This document shows, piece after piece, positions 17,916 through 26,669 of a stretch of 64,000 bases of DNA. Both the position numbers and the translations under genes were made by a program. Numbering within the stretch: position 1 is the first letter of the stretch; the number at the start of each line of letters is the position of its first letter. Where the stretch lies: positions 124,001 to 188,000 of the forward strand of contig NZ_SRPE01000006.1 in NCBI RefSeq assembly GCF_004785645.1, in the 5' to 3' direction. The notes beneath the pieces are model-generated. The model was not told the DNA's origin. It saw nothing but the letters and a program-made list of their open reading frames with translations, and made no database searches. This stretch comes from Empedobacter tilapiae. Its GTDB lineage: Bacteria > Bacteroidota > Bacteroidia > Flavobacteriales > Weeksellaceae.

Positions 17916-18059
17916 ATGAAAAAGCTATCTTTGTTATCAATTGGAAAAATTGCTATAGGTGCAGTTCTTGCATATGGTTTTCTAAATTTTATAGATCAAC
18001 CAGATGTTATGATTGAATCTTTTAAAACTGGATTTTTAGAAGGAATCTTAGGGAAATAA
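17916..18059 (+). CDS. 47-residue single-span membrane peptide
   Basis: An open frame starts with ATG at 17916, preceded by AAGG about 7 bases upstream, and ends at TAA 18057-18059. The peptide has a basic start (MKKLSLLSIGK), a hydrophobic segment (IAIGAVLAYGFLNFI) and an amphipathic tail (SFKTGFLEGILGK). It lies between cls and a strong terminator, so it appears to be the last cistron of the cls transcript. Its good start, stop and terminator position argue for a real gene. The function is unknown; a membrane or lipid-related role with cls is conjecture. Confidence 0.55.
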   Translation: MKKLSLLSIGKIAIGAVLAYGFLNFIDQPDVMIESFKTGFLEGILGK

Positions 18060-18064
18060 AAAAC

Positions 18065-18098
18065 AAAACCTCCACTTCAATTATAGTGGAGGTTTTTT
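18065..18098. terminator. Bidirectional terminator
   Basis: AAAACCTCCACT pairs perfectly with AGTGGAGGTTTT across an 8-base loop and has T-runs on both strands. It serves the cls unit and the convergent membrane-protein gene. Confidence 0.92.
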
Positions 18099-18101
18099 AT
18101 T

Positions 18102-18740
18102 TTATTGATTTTTGAAATCTTCGATTTCTTTTCTGATTTGTTCGTATCTACTTCTTAAATCATCTGATATATTATTTGGCAAATCTTTAATTTTCTTTAA
18201 TTGAAATGAAATAAAGATAGCAAATAGTCCAGAAGAAATAACTGCTAAACCAAGCCAAGCAACAGCTGTTAAACCAGCTAATTGTGGAGATGATAATAAA
18301 ATTAATGAAATAATTAATCCAATAATAGCTAAAAATAAAGAAACACCCCAATCTTTAACTCCGTAATTTTTTAAGTCAAAAGCATAACTAATACCAGAAA
18401 TGGAACGGAATAAGATTAAGAAACCAACATAATAAGCAAATACTTCTAAACTTAAGATTGGATTCACAACTAACATAAAACCAACAATAGTTGTTATGAT
18501 TCCATATGCTAACGTCCAACCCCAACTGTCAATTTCATCTTTATTCGAGATTGAAAAAACGATTTCTGAAATCCCTGAAAATAAAAATGAAACAGCAAAA
18601 AAGACTGAAAGCGCAACATATGAAGCCGTTGGAAATGCAAAACAGTAAATCCCTAATCCAATAAATAATAATCCAATGATAAGTAAAATCCACCAATATT
18701 TGATAGAATTTTTGATTGATTTATAAAAAGTTCTAGCCAT
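18102..18740 (-). CDS. DUF308/HdeD-like membrane protein
   Basis: With the start at MARTFYKSIKN (18740; the frame continues 20 hydrophobic codons upstream) the product is 212 residues. It has about six predicted membrane segments arranged in repeated pairs, as in the HdeD/DUF308 family (IGLLFIGLGIYCFAFP, VSFLFSGISEIVFSI, TIVGFMLVVNPILS). The C-terminal 25 residues are a charged, soluble helix. HdeD of E. coli is linked to acid resistance, but the biochemical function of the family is unknown. Confidence 0.8.
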   Translation of the reverse strand: MARTFYKSIKNSIKYWWILLIIGLLFIGLGIYCFAFPTASYVALSVFFAVSFLFSGISEIVFSISNKDEIDSWGWTLAYGIITTIVGFMLVVNPILSLEVFAYYVGFLILFRSISGISYAFDLKNYGVKDWGVSLFLAIIGLIISLILLSSPQLAGLTAVAWLGLAVISSGLFAIFISFQLKKIKDLPNNISDDLRSRYEQIRKEIEDFKNQ

Positions 18741-18882
18741 TTTGAAAAAAAAATTTATAATTATTCCTATAAATTTAAGGAATATTATAAAAAAAAGCAT
18801 GGTTTATTGATTAATTTATATTAAAATAAAATTTTAGAGATTTCAAGATTTATCTCATAACAAAATAAAATTGAAATAGACT

Positions 18883-18890
18883 TAACTTTG
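18883..18890 (+). promoter_or_regulatory. -7 element TAACTTTG for the HMG-CoA synthase gene
   Basis: A perfect TAnnTTTG box 24 bases before the ATG at 18915. The -33 region is not convincing. Confidence 0.55.
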
Positions 18891-18914
18891 ATGTTCGCTT
18901 AAAATTTACGAATA

Positions 18915-20240
18915 ATGAAGTATGGAATAGAGGCGGCTTCTATCTACGTTCCGCATATATATTTACCAATAAAAGATTTGGCTACTAAACGCAGTATTGA
19001 TCCTGATAAACTTGAAATTGGTTTAGGGTTAAAGAAAATGGCTGTTTTAGATGCTCATGAAGATACAGCAACAATTGCAGCGAATGCTTTGTTGAAATTA
19101 ATTACAGATTTTAACATTAATCCAAATGAAATAGGACGGATTTATTTAGGAACAGAAAGTGCTTTGGATGGTGCGAAACCAACAGCGACTTACGCGGTTC
19201 AATTGGTAGAATCTGTTTTAGCAAATCAATTTGGAGAACGACCTTTTAAGCATACAGATGTTGTTGATATGACGTTTGCATGTGTTGGAGGAGTAGATGC
19301 AATGCATAATTCTATTGATTATGTACGTGTAAATCCAGAAAAAAAGGCGATTGTAATTGCGGCAGATTATGCAAAATATGGCTTAGAATCGACGGGAGAA
19401 TATACGCAAGGTGCTGGTGCAGTGGCGATGTTAATTTCGAATCAACCAGATTTGATTGCGTTTGATAACAATTGGGGAATTGGAATGGAATCTGTTTTTG
19501 ATTTCTTCAAGCCTCATCAATCAACTTCTGATACAGCGATTTTGAATGCTTTAGGAACTACAAAATCTGAAATTGAAATCTTTTCTGATGAACCAGTTTT
19601 CGAAGGTCAATATTCTAACGAATGTTACAAAAATAGAGTAAGAGAAGCTTATTTTAACTTTAAAGAAAAAACTAGTGTTGAAGGAAAATTATACGAAAAT
19701 TGGCGATACATTGCGTTTCACTTGCCTTATGCATTTCAGGGAAAAAGAATGTTTTCTGATGTTTTTGCATTAGAAAATGGTCAAGATAATTCAAATGATA
19801 ATTTGAAAATTGTTTCAAAATCGGATGAATATAAAGCGTTAATCAAAGAAAAAGTAGAACCAACTCAACGTGCTTCTTCTGAGATCGGAAATATGTACAC
19901 AGCTTCTGTTTTCACGGCATTTTTATCGGCTTTACAAGTAAGTGCTGATAATGATGAAGAATTGAATAGACAAACAGTTGGATTTATTGCGTATGGTTCT
20001 GGATCTAAATCGAAAGTTTTTCAAGGACAAATTGGTGAAGGTTGGAAAAATGTGATGAATAAAATGGATTTGTTCAATTATTTGAATCAAAGAGAAGCGA
20101 TTTCTTTTGAACAATACCAAGATCTACACAATAAAAATCTGAAAACATCTATTAATGATTCGAAAGGTTTTGCCTTAGCTCGCATTGAAACTGAAATTCC
20201 AGATTTGAAAGGAGCGAGATATTATACTTACAAAGGATAA
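18915..20240 (+). CDS. mvaS: Hydroxymethylglutaryl-CoA synthase
   Basis: The 441-residue thiolase-fold enzyme condenses acetyl-CoA with acetoacetyl-CoA in the mevalonate route to isoprenoids. It has the catalytic-acid region YLGTESALDGAKP (Glu81 area), the nucleophile Cys123 in TFACVGGVDAMHNS, and the later FHLPYAFQGKRMF containing the active-site histidine, then GSGSKSKVFQG near the C-terminus. It is somewhat longer than Gram-positive MvaS. Other mevalonate genes are not adjacent. It has its own promoter and terminator. Confidence 0.93.
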   Translation: MKYGIEAASIYVPHIYLPIKDLATKRSIDPDKLEIGLGLKKMAVLDAHEDTATIAANALLKLITDFNINPNEIGRIYLGTESALDGAKPTATYAVQLVESVLANQFGERPFKHTDVVDMTFACVGGVDAMHNSIDYVRVNPEKKAIVIAADYAKYGLESTGEYTQGAGAVAMLISNQPDLIAFDNNWGIGMESVFDFFKPHQSTSDTAILNALGTTKSEIEIFSDEPVFEGQYSNECYKNRVREAYFNFKEKTSVEGKLYENWRYIAFHLPYAFQGKRMFSDVFALENGQDNSNDNLKIVSKSDEYKALIKEKVEPTQRASSEIGNMYTASVFTAFLSALQVSADNDEELNRQTVGFIAYGSGSKSKVFQGQIGEGWKNVMNKMDLFNYLNQREAISFEQYQDLHNKNLKTSINDSKGFALARIETEIPDLKGARYYTYKG

Positions 20241-20246
20241 AAACAT

Positions 20247-20277
20247 AAAAAAAATCGCTCAAATGAGCGATTTTTTT
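20247..20277. terminator. Bidirectional terminator
   Basis: AAAATCGCTC pairs with GAGCGATTTT across AAAT, with T-runs on both strands, between the convergent mvaS and MATE genes. Confidence 0.92.
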
Positions 20278-21700
20278 ATACTATTTTCTGCTTCCATTTC
20301 CCTCGTTTAAAGAGAATAAATGCTAAAATTGCAATAAACGTTTCCGAAACAGGAATTGCTATAAAAACGCCTTCTTCTTTTAGGTTGAAATGATACGTTA
20401 ACACATATGCTAATGGAATTTGGAATAACCAAAATCCAACAAAATTGATAATCGTTGGCGTCATTGTATCGCCCGCGCCGTTAAAAGCATTCATCATTAC
20501 CATTCCAATTCCGTATAATAAGAAACCAGTTGCAAGAATGTACATTCCTTCTTTTGCAACAATTTTGATATGTTCTTCCGTTGTAAAAATTGATACTAAA
20601 TAATTGCTTAATCCATAGAAAATAACACTTACAATCAACATGTAAATGATGTTGAATTTCATGGTCATTAAAACTGATTTTTCAGCTTTTTCGGGATCTT
20701 TATTTCCTAAGTTTTGACCAACTAAAGTTGCTGCAGCATTACTCAATCCCCAAGCAGGTAACATAAAAAACATCATCAATCGTAAAGCTGTTTGATAACC
20801 CGATGATGCAATTTCTCCACCACTTTGAGCTACAATTCGTGCAAGAATAATCCAACTACAACTTGCAATAATGTATTGTACAATCGCAGGAACAGCAATT
20901 TTTACAATATTTATAATTAGTTTAGATTTTGGAAGAAAATAGCTCCATTTAATTTGAATTAATGAATCTTTTTTCGTTAAACAATACAATTGATAAACCA
21001 CACCACCACTTCTTCCGATTGCGGTAGCTAAAGCAGCTCCTTCTAATCCCATTTCAGGAAAAATAAACCATCCACGAACGAGAATTGGACACAAAATAAT
21101 ATTAATTCCATTAGCTAACCATAGACTTTTCATCGCAATTGCTGCATTTCCAGCTCCACGAAAAATTCCGTTAATCAAGAATAACAAAACAATGCTGAGA
21201 CAGCTTATCATCATTATTTTTGTGAAATTCTTACCGTATTCAGCAGCTTGTTCGGTTGAGCCCATCCAAATCAATAAGTCTTTGGCGAATATAAATCCGA
21301 AAATACTCAACAAAATTGTAATTATTATCGATAATAAAATTGCTTGCGAAGCACTTTCCGAAGCTTTTTCGGGTTTCTTTTCACCAATTCTCCGTGCAAT
21401 AATTGCAGTTGCAGCCATACTTATTCCGATAGAAATCGAATAAACAATTGTTAATAAAGATTCTGTAAGACCAACGGTTTGTATGGCGAAAGCGCTTTCT
21501 TTTAAATGTCCTACAAAATATAAATCGACCAATGCAAATACAGATTCCATTACCATTTCGAACATCATCGGAATAGCTAATAGAAATACTGATTTCTTGA
21601 TTGGTATCGCGGTTAAATCTAAGTTTTCGCTTGAAAAAGATTGTTTAATCAATGAAAAAATAGACCCAATTTTGGCTGTTAAAGATTTTTCTACAGTCAT
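20276..21700 (-). CDS. MATE-family multidrug/Na+ exporter
   Basis: The 474-residue protein shows twelve predicted membrane helices in two homologous halves. Typical MATE sequences are PMMFEMVMESVFALVDLYFVGHL in the first half (residues 39-61) and PAWGLSNAAATLVGQNLGNKDPEKAE in the second. MATE proteins expel cationic drugs or metabolites using H+ or Na+. The about 28 residues before the first helix are hydrophilic. It has no adjacent regulator and its substrate is unknown. Confidence 0.93.
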   Translation of the reverse strand: MTVEKSLTAKIGSIFSLIKQSFSSENLDLTAIPIKKSVFLLAIPMMFEMVMESVFALVDLYFVGHLKESAFAIQTVGLTESLLTIVYSISIGISMAATAIIARRIGEKKPEKASESASQAILLSIIITILLSIFGFIFAKDLLIWMGSTEQAAEYGKNFTKIMMISCLSIVLLFLINGIFRGAGNAAIAMKSLWLANGINIILCPILVRGWFIFPEMGLEGAALATAIGRSGGVVYQLYCLTKKDSLIQIKWSYFLPKSKLIINIVKIAVPAIVQYIIASCSWIILARIVAQSGGEIASSGYQTALRLMMFFMLPAWGLSNAAATLVGQNLGNKDPEKAEKSVLMTMKFNIIYMLIVSVIFYGLSNYLVSIFTTEEHIKIVAKEGMYILATGFLLYGIGMVMMNAFNGAGDTMTPTIINFVGFWLFQIPLAYVLTYHFNLKEEGVFIAIPVSETFIAILAFILFKRGKWKQKIV

Positions 21701-21898
21701 TTTTTAGGTTTTACAAATTAAAAATACTTGATAAATTTTCTAAATAAAAATGAATTAAACGTTAAGTTGCCGCGAAGTTTTAAGTATTCATTTCAATTAA
21801 AATCTGAGAGGATTTTGTGCAAATTTAAATCATTTTTTTCAATACCAATTTATCTTTTTGATTTTATTATCTTTACCAAAACAGCTATTAAAAAAGAA

Positions 21899-24013
21899 AT
21901 GAAAAAAACTGCTTTTATTTTATTTAACGTTGCCCTTATGGTAGGAGTGAATGCACAGAGTTACAAGAAAAAGTATCCAGATACGAAGAAAATTGATCAT
22001 GTTGATACGTATTTTGGAGAGAATGTACAAGATCCATATCGTTGGTTGGAAGACGATTTGTCTGAGGATACTAAGAAATGGGTGATCGAACAAAATAAAG
22101 CAACTTATGCTTATTTGAATGAAATTCCGTTACGTACACAATTGAAAAAATCGTTGACGGATATCTGGAATTACGAGAAAATTTCGACACCATTCAAAGA
22201 AGGAGATTATACGTATTACTACAAAAATGATGGTTTACAACAACACTCAGTTTTGTACCGTAAATTAGGTGAAAATGGAACAGAAGAAGTTTTTTTAGAT
22301 CCGAATAAATTCTCAAAAGATGGTTCTGTTTCTTTAGCAGATGTTAGTTTTTCTAAAGATGGAAGCTTAGTAGCATATTCTATTTCAGAAGGTGGATCGG
22401 ATTGGAGAAAAGTAATTGTTCTTAACGCAAAAGATAAAAAACAAGTTGGAGAAACATTGATTGATGTTAAATTCTCTGGAACAGCTTGGAAAGGAAACGA
22501 CGGTTTCTATTATTCTTCTTATGATAAACCAAAAGGATCTGAATTATCAGAAAAAACAGATCAACACAAATTATATTATCATAAATTAGGAACAGCTCAG
22601 AAAACAGATCAATTAATTTTTGGAGGAACTGAAACACCTCGCCGTTATGTTGGTGCTTATTTGACGGATGATGAGCGTTTTTTAATTATTACAGCAGCGA
22701 ATACAACAACAGGAAATGAGTTGTATTATCAAGATTTGTCTCAAGCAAATAGCCCAATCAAAACGATTGTGAATAATTTTGAAACAAATACTTCTGTGAT
22801 TGATAATGATGGAGAGACTTTCTATATTTTTACGAATAACAAAGCTCCAAATAACAAAGTAGTTAAAGCAACTATTTCTGATTTGAGCGAAGCTGCTTGG
22901 AAAACGGTTATCCCAGAAACTGAAAATGTATTATCTGTTTCTACAGGAGGAGGTTATTTATTTGCTAAATACTTAAAAGATGCAATTTCGGTTGTGGAGC
23001 AATACAAATATGATGGATCAAAAGTTCGTCAAATTACATTGCCTGGAGTTGGTTCTGCATCAGGATTTGGTGGAAAAAAATCGGAGAAAGAAATCTATTT
23101 CGGATTTTCAAATTATATCACACCTTCTACAAGTTACAAATACAATGTAGAAACGGGTTCTTCAGATGTTTACATTAAACCAAATGTAAAATTTAATTCA
23201 GATGATTACATTTCTGAACAAGTTTTTTATACGTCAAAAGATGGAACAAAAGTTCCGATGATTATTACGTACAAAAAAGGATTGAAAAAAAATGGTAAAA
23301 ATCCTACAATCGTTTATGGATACGGAGGATTCAATATTAGTTTAACACCAGGATTTAGCCCAGCAACTGCTGCTTGGATTGAAAATGGTGGAGTTTACGC
23401 TGTTCCAAACCTACGTGGAGGTGGAGAATATGGTAAAAAATGGCACGATGGAGGTCGTCAATTCAATAAATTAAATGTTTTTAATGATTTCATTGCTGCT
23501 GCAGAATATTTACAAAAGAATAACTATACTTCACCAGATTTTACTGCATTATCAGGAGGATCTAACGGAGGATTATTAGTTGGAGCAACAGAAACAATTA
23601 ATCCAAAAGTAGCAAAAGTAGCATTGCCTGCGGTTGGAGTTTTAGACATGTTACGTTATCATACGTTTACTGCAGGAGCAGGTTGGGGTTATGATTATGG
23701 AACAGCTGATGATAGCAAAGAAATGTTCGAGTATTTGAAAGGTTATTCGCCAGTTCACAATGTTAAAGAAGGAACATGCTATCCTGCGACATTAGTAACG
23801 ACAGGTGATCATGATGATCGAGTAGTTCCTGCCCATTCGTACAAGTTTGCTGCAAATTTACAAGCGAAGCAAGCGTGTAATAATCCAGTTTTAATCAGAA
23901 TCGAAACAAAAGCTGGTCACGGAGCTGGTCGTTCTACAGAAGTTGTAATCAATGAAACAGCTGATAAATACGCATTTACTTTATGGAACATGGGGATCAA
24001 AAAATTAAAGTAA
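21899..24013 (+). CDS. Prolyl oligopeptidase (S9A), secreted
   Basis: The frame is open from 21728, but I start at 21899, where MKKTAFILFNVALMVGVNAQ forms a signal peptide; the product is then 704 residues. An N-terminal strand (YPDTKKIDHVDTYFGENVQDPYRWLED) leads into a seven-bladed beta-propeller (about 90-430), then the alpha/beta-hydrolase domain. The catalytic triad is visible: Ser555 in GGSNGG, Asp639 in GDHDDRVVP (with substrate-binding Arg641) and His674 in AGHGAGR. The enzyme cleaves short peptides after proline, here in the periplasm. It is monocistronic, with a strong terminator. It could equally be described as the post-proline-cleaving enzyme found in many flavobacteria. Confidence 0.95.
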   Translation: MKKTAFILFNVALMVGVNAQSYKKKYPDTKKIDHVDTYFGENVQDPYRWLEDDLSEDTKKWVIEQNKATYAYLNEIPLRTQLKKSLTDIWNYEKISTPFKEGDYTYYYKNDGLQQHSVLYRKLGENGTEEVFLDPNKFSKDGSVSLADVSFSKDGSLVAYSISEGGSDWRKVIVLNAKDKKQVGETLIDVKFSGTAWKGNDGFYYSSYDKPKGSELSEKTDQHKLYYHKLGTAQKTDQLIFGGTETPRRYVGAYLTDDERFLIITAANTTTGNELYYQDLSQANSPIKTIVNNFETNTSVIDNDGETFYIFTNNKAPNNKVVKATISDLSEAAWKTVIPETENVLSVSTGGGYLFAKYLKDAISVVEQYKYDGSKVRQITLPGVGSASGFGGKKSEKEIYFGFSNYITPSTSYKYNVETGSSDVYIKPNVKFNSDDYISEQVFYTSKDGTKVPMIITYKKGLKKNGKNPTIVYGYGGFNISLTPGFSPATAAWIENGGVYAVPNLRGGGEYGKKWHDGGRQFNKLNVFNDFIAAAEYLQKNNYTSPDFTALSGGSNGGLLVGATETINPKVAKVALPAVGVLDMLRYHTFTAGAGWGYDYGTADDSKEMFEYLKGYSPVHNVKEGTCYPATLVTTGDHDDRVVPAHSYKFAANLQAKQACNNPVLIRIETKAGHGAGRSTEVVINETADKYAFTLWNMGIKKLK

Positions 24014-24070
24014 AAAAATATCTAGAATTGAATCTATAATAGATGAAATCATAGTTATAAATTAAATATT

Positions 24071-24113
24071 AAAACAAAGCTTCTTTCTTTTTGATAGAAG
24101 CTTTGTTTTTTTT
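24071..24113. terminator. Terminator, prolyl oligopeptidase / ilv operon end
   Basis: AAAACAAAGCTTCT pairs perfectly with AGAAGCTTTGTTTT and is followed by T residues. It is placed to end the rightward peptidase gene and the leftward ilv operon. Confidence 0.9.
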
Positions 24114-24137
24114 GAATAGTATGATTATGATGGAAAA

Positions 24138-25421
24138 TTATCCAATCATTAATGAAAAAAGTGTGTTGTCTGTATTAAGATATTGATAGCTAAAATGATG
24201 ATTTTCTAATCTAAATATTAAACCATCTAAATCTTCTTTTTTGTCTAATTCAATACCAACAACTGCTGGCCCTGTCTCTTTGTTATTTTTTTGCGTGTAT
24301 TGAAAATATGTGATATCATCATTTTTACCCAAAACTTCATTCACTAATTCTTTTAAAGCACCAGCACGTTGAGGAAAATTGATAATGAAATAATGTTTTA
24401 AACCTTCATATTGCAAACATCGTTCTTTAATTTCTTCCATTCTAGTAATGTCATTGTTGCTTCCACTAAGTAGACAAACTACATTTTTTCCTTTTATATC
24501 TTCCTTGAAAAAATCTAAAGCCGAAATGCTTAAAGCGCCTGCAGGTTCTACTACGATTGCATCTTCATTATATAAACGCAAAATACTAGAACAAACTTTT
24601 CCCTCTGGAACTGCACAAATTGTTTCTAAACCTTCTGCGCAAATTTTATACGTTTTATCGCCTGCTTTTTTTACAGCTGCTCCGTCTACAAAAGGATCAA
24701 TTTTAGTTAATTCAACCGATTTATTTTGTTTGATAGCTTCTGCCATGCTTGCTGCACCAGCTGGTTCTACACCAATAATTTTAGTGTTTGGACTAAGTTT
24801 TTTGATTACAGAAATAACGCCAGATGCTAAACCTCCTCCACCAATTGGAACGAAAATATAATCGATTGGTTGATCACATTGATTCAAAATTTCTAATGCA
24901 ACAGTTCCTTGTCCTGCGATAACTTTATCATCATCAAAAGGATGAATAAAAGTAATGTTTCCTTCTTGCGATAATTGATGCGCAAAAGTCGAAGCATCAT
25001 CAAATGTATCACCATGTAAAATAATTTCGATTTGATCTTTACCAAACCATTTTACTTGTTTTATTTTTTGTTGAGGCGTTGTCGTTGGCATCACAATTTT
25101 TCCTTTGATGTTTAATTGTTGACACGAGTACGCAACACCTTGTGCGTGATTTCCTGCACTTGCGCAGATTACACCATTATTTTTTTCTTGTTCTGATAAC
25201 TGAACGATTTTATTATAAGCACCACGCAATTTATACGAACGAACAACTTGTAAATCTTCTCGTTTCAAATAGATATTTGCCTCAAATTGACGACTTAAAT
25301 TTTCATTTAAAGTGAAAGGAGTTTTTTTGACAACTCCTTTTAAATTCACTTGTGCTAAGTTTATTTCGTCAAGTGAAACACCTAAGGTCTCAGTTTTCTT
25401 ACTTCTAAGCCTGTTTGCCAT
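24138..25421 (-). CDS. ilvA: Threonine dehydratase (biosynthetic)
   Basis: The 427-residue PLP enzyme makes 2-oxobutanoate from threonine, the committed step to isoleucine. The PLP lysine lies in RSYKLRGAYNKI (about residue 63), SAGNHAQGVA binds substrate, and GGGGLASG clasps the cofactor phosphate. The last 90 residues form a single ACT-like regulatory domain (FPQRAGALKELVNEVLG), shorter than the double domain of E. coli IlvA. It is the last gene of the ilv operon. Its ATG lies 40 bases inside ilvC, and no later in-frame ATG gives a full-length enzyme, so translation is probably coupled. Confidence 0.95.
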   Translation of the reverse strand: MANRLRSKKTETLGVSLDEINLAQVNLKGVVKKTPFTLNENLSRQFEANIYLKREDLQVVRSYKLRGAYNKIVQLSEQEKNNGVICASAGNHAQGVAYSCQQLNIKGKIVMPTTTPQQKIKQVKWFGKDQIEIILHGDTFDDASTFAHQLSQEGNITFIHPFDDDKVIAGQGTVALEILNQCDQPIDYIFVPIGGGGLASGVISVIKKLSPNTKIIGVEPAGAASMAEAIKQNKSVELTKIDPFVDGAAVKKAGDKTYKICAEGLETICAVPEGKVCSSILRLYNEDAIVVEPAGALSISALDFFKEDIKGKNVVCLLSGSNNDITRMEEIKERCLQYEGLKHYFIINFPQRAGALKELVNEVLGKNDDITYFQYTQKNNKETGPAVVGIELDKKEDLDGLIFRLENHHFSYQYLNTDNTLFSLMIG

Positions 25422-26419
25422 AATTCACTATTTCTAAGTTCTGTTAATTCTTCCTCTAATTTTTCACGATAATTGGGTTGACTATTTGCTTTAATTGTAA
25501 TCGCAGCTTCGTTACCTGTTGCAACGCTTTCGTATAAATCTTCTAAAACAGGTTTATTTGCTTCTTTAAATTTCCCTTTCCAATCTAAAGCCCCGCGTTG
25601 TGCGGTTGTAGAACAGTTTGCAAACATCCAATCCATTCCATTTTCAGCAACTAAAGGCATTAGACTTTGTGTTAACTCTTCAACTGTTTCGTTGAAAGCT
25701 TCACTTGGTGTATGCCCTTTTGAACGTAAAACTTCGTATTGTGCTTCAAAAATTCCGGCAATAGCGCCCATTAATACGCCACGTTCACCTGTTAAATCAC
25801 TGTAAACTTCTTTTTGGAAAGTTGTTTCGAATAAATATCCAGATCCAATTCCAATACCAATTGCTAATGCTTTTTCTTTTGCTCGACCAGATGCATCTTG
25901 GAAAATGGCATAACTAGAATTTAATCCTTTTCCTTCTAAGAATAAGCGACGTAAAGATGTTCCAGATCCTTTTGGAGCAGCTAAGAATACATCAACTTCT
26001 TTTGGAGGAACAATTCCTGTTTGCTTGTGAAATGTTGCGCCAAATCCGTGCGAAAAGTATAATGATTTTCCTTCTGTTAAATGTGGCTTTATTTGTTCCC
26101 AAGCAGCAATTTGTCCCGCGTCGGAAAGTAAATTCATTAAGATTGTTCCTTTTTCTGCTGCTGCTTCGATCTCAAAAAGTGTTTCACCTTCAATAAATCC
26201 ATCTCTAACAGCATTGTCCCAAGATTTACTTTTTTTTCTTTGCCCAACGATTACATTAAATCCATTGTCCTTTAAGTTCAATGCTTGTCCAGGACCTTGA
26301 ATTCCGTATCCTAAAACAGCTATTGTTTCGTTTGCTAAAACTTCTTTTGCTTTATCTAATGGAAACTCTTCCCTAGTAATTACTTCTTCTTGAGTTCCTC
26401 CGAAATTAATAATTGCCAT
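25382..26419 (-). CDS. ilvC: Ketol-acid reductoisomerase
   Basis: The 345-residue class I enzyme carries out the second step of valine and isoleucine synthesis. The Rossmann motif GYGIQGPGQALNL (38-50) is followed by the cofactor-specificity loop VGQRKKSKSW. The knotted C-terminal domain has the metal-site residues in DLTGERGVLMG and EAQYEVLRSKGHTPSEAFNETVEE. It follows ilvN by 11 bases and overlaps ilvA. Confidence 0.97.
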   Translation of the reverse strand: MAIINFGGTQEEVITREEFPLDKAKEVLANETIAVLGYGIQGPGQALNLKDNGFNVIVGQRKKSKSWDNAVRDGFIEGETLFEIEAAAEKGTILMNLLSDAGQIAAWEQIKPHLTEGKSLYFSHGFGATFHKQTGIVPPKEVDVFLAAPKGSGTSLRRLFLEGKGLNSSYAIFQDASGRAKEKALAIGIGIGSGYLFETTFQKEVYSDLTGERGVLMGAIAGIFEAQYEVLRSKGHTPSEAFNETVEELTQSLMPLVAENGMDWMFANCSTTAQRGALDWKGKFKEANKPVLEDLYESVATGNEAAITIKANSQPNYREKLEEELTELRNSELWQTGLEVRKLRP

Positions 26420-26430
26420 AATATTATTTT

Positions 26431-26658
26431 TTAGTTGTTTGTGTTTATTTTTTTGATTTCAATAATGCGATAAAATTGTAAAGCTAATTTTGCTTTTGTT
26501 AAATGTGTTGGATGATATGTGATTTCGACATCCGCCAAATTATTTTGTTGTTGTGTAACTTCTAAATGATTAATGTTGATACGGTTTCGAGTGAAAACAG
26601 TAATAACTCGTTCCAATGCTCCAACCTGATTTTCTACTGTAAGATGTATTGTTTCCAT
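26431..26658 (-). CDS. ilvN: Acetolactate synthase small (regulatory) subunit, ACT domain only
   Basis: The 75-residue protein is a single ACT domain (HLTVENQVGALERVITVFTRNRININHLEV), which binds branched-chain amino acids and gives feedback control of the large subunit. It lacks the second half present in the usual 160-residue IlvN/IlvH and is closer in size to E. coli IlvM. The 11-base gaps to ilvB and ilvC support co-translation. Whether it confers valine sensitivity cannot be told from sequence. Confidence 0.9.
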   Translation of the reverse strand: METIHLTVENQVGALERVITVFTRNRININHLEVTQQQNNLADVEITYHPTHLTKAKLALQFYRIIEIKKINTNN

Positions 26659-26669
26659 AATATTTTGAT

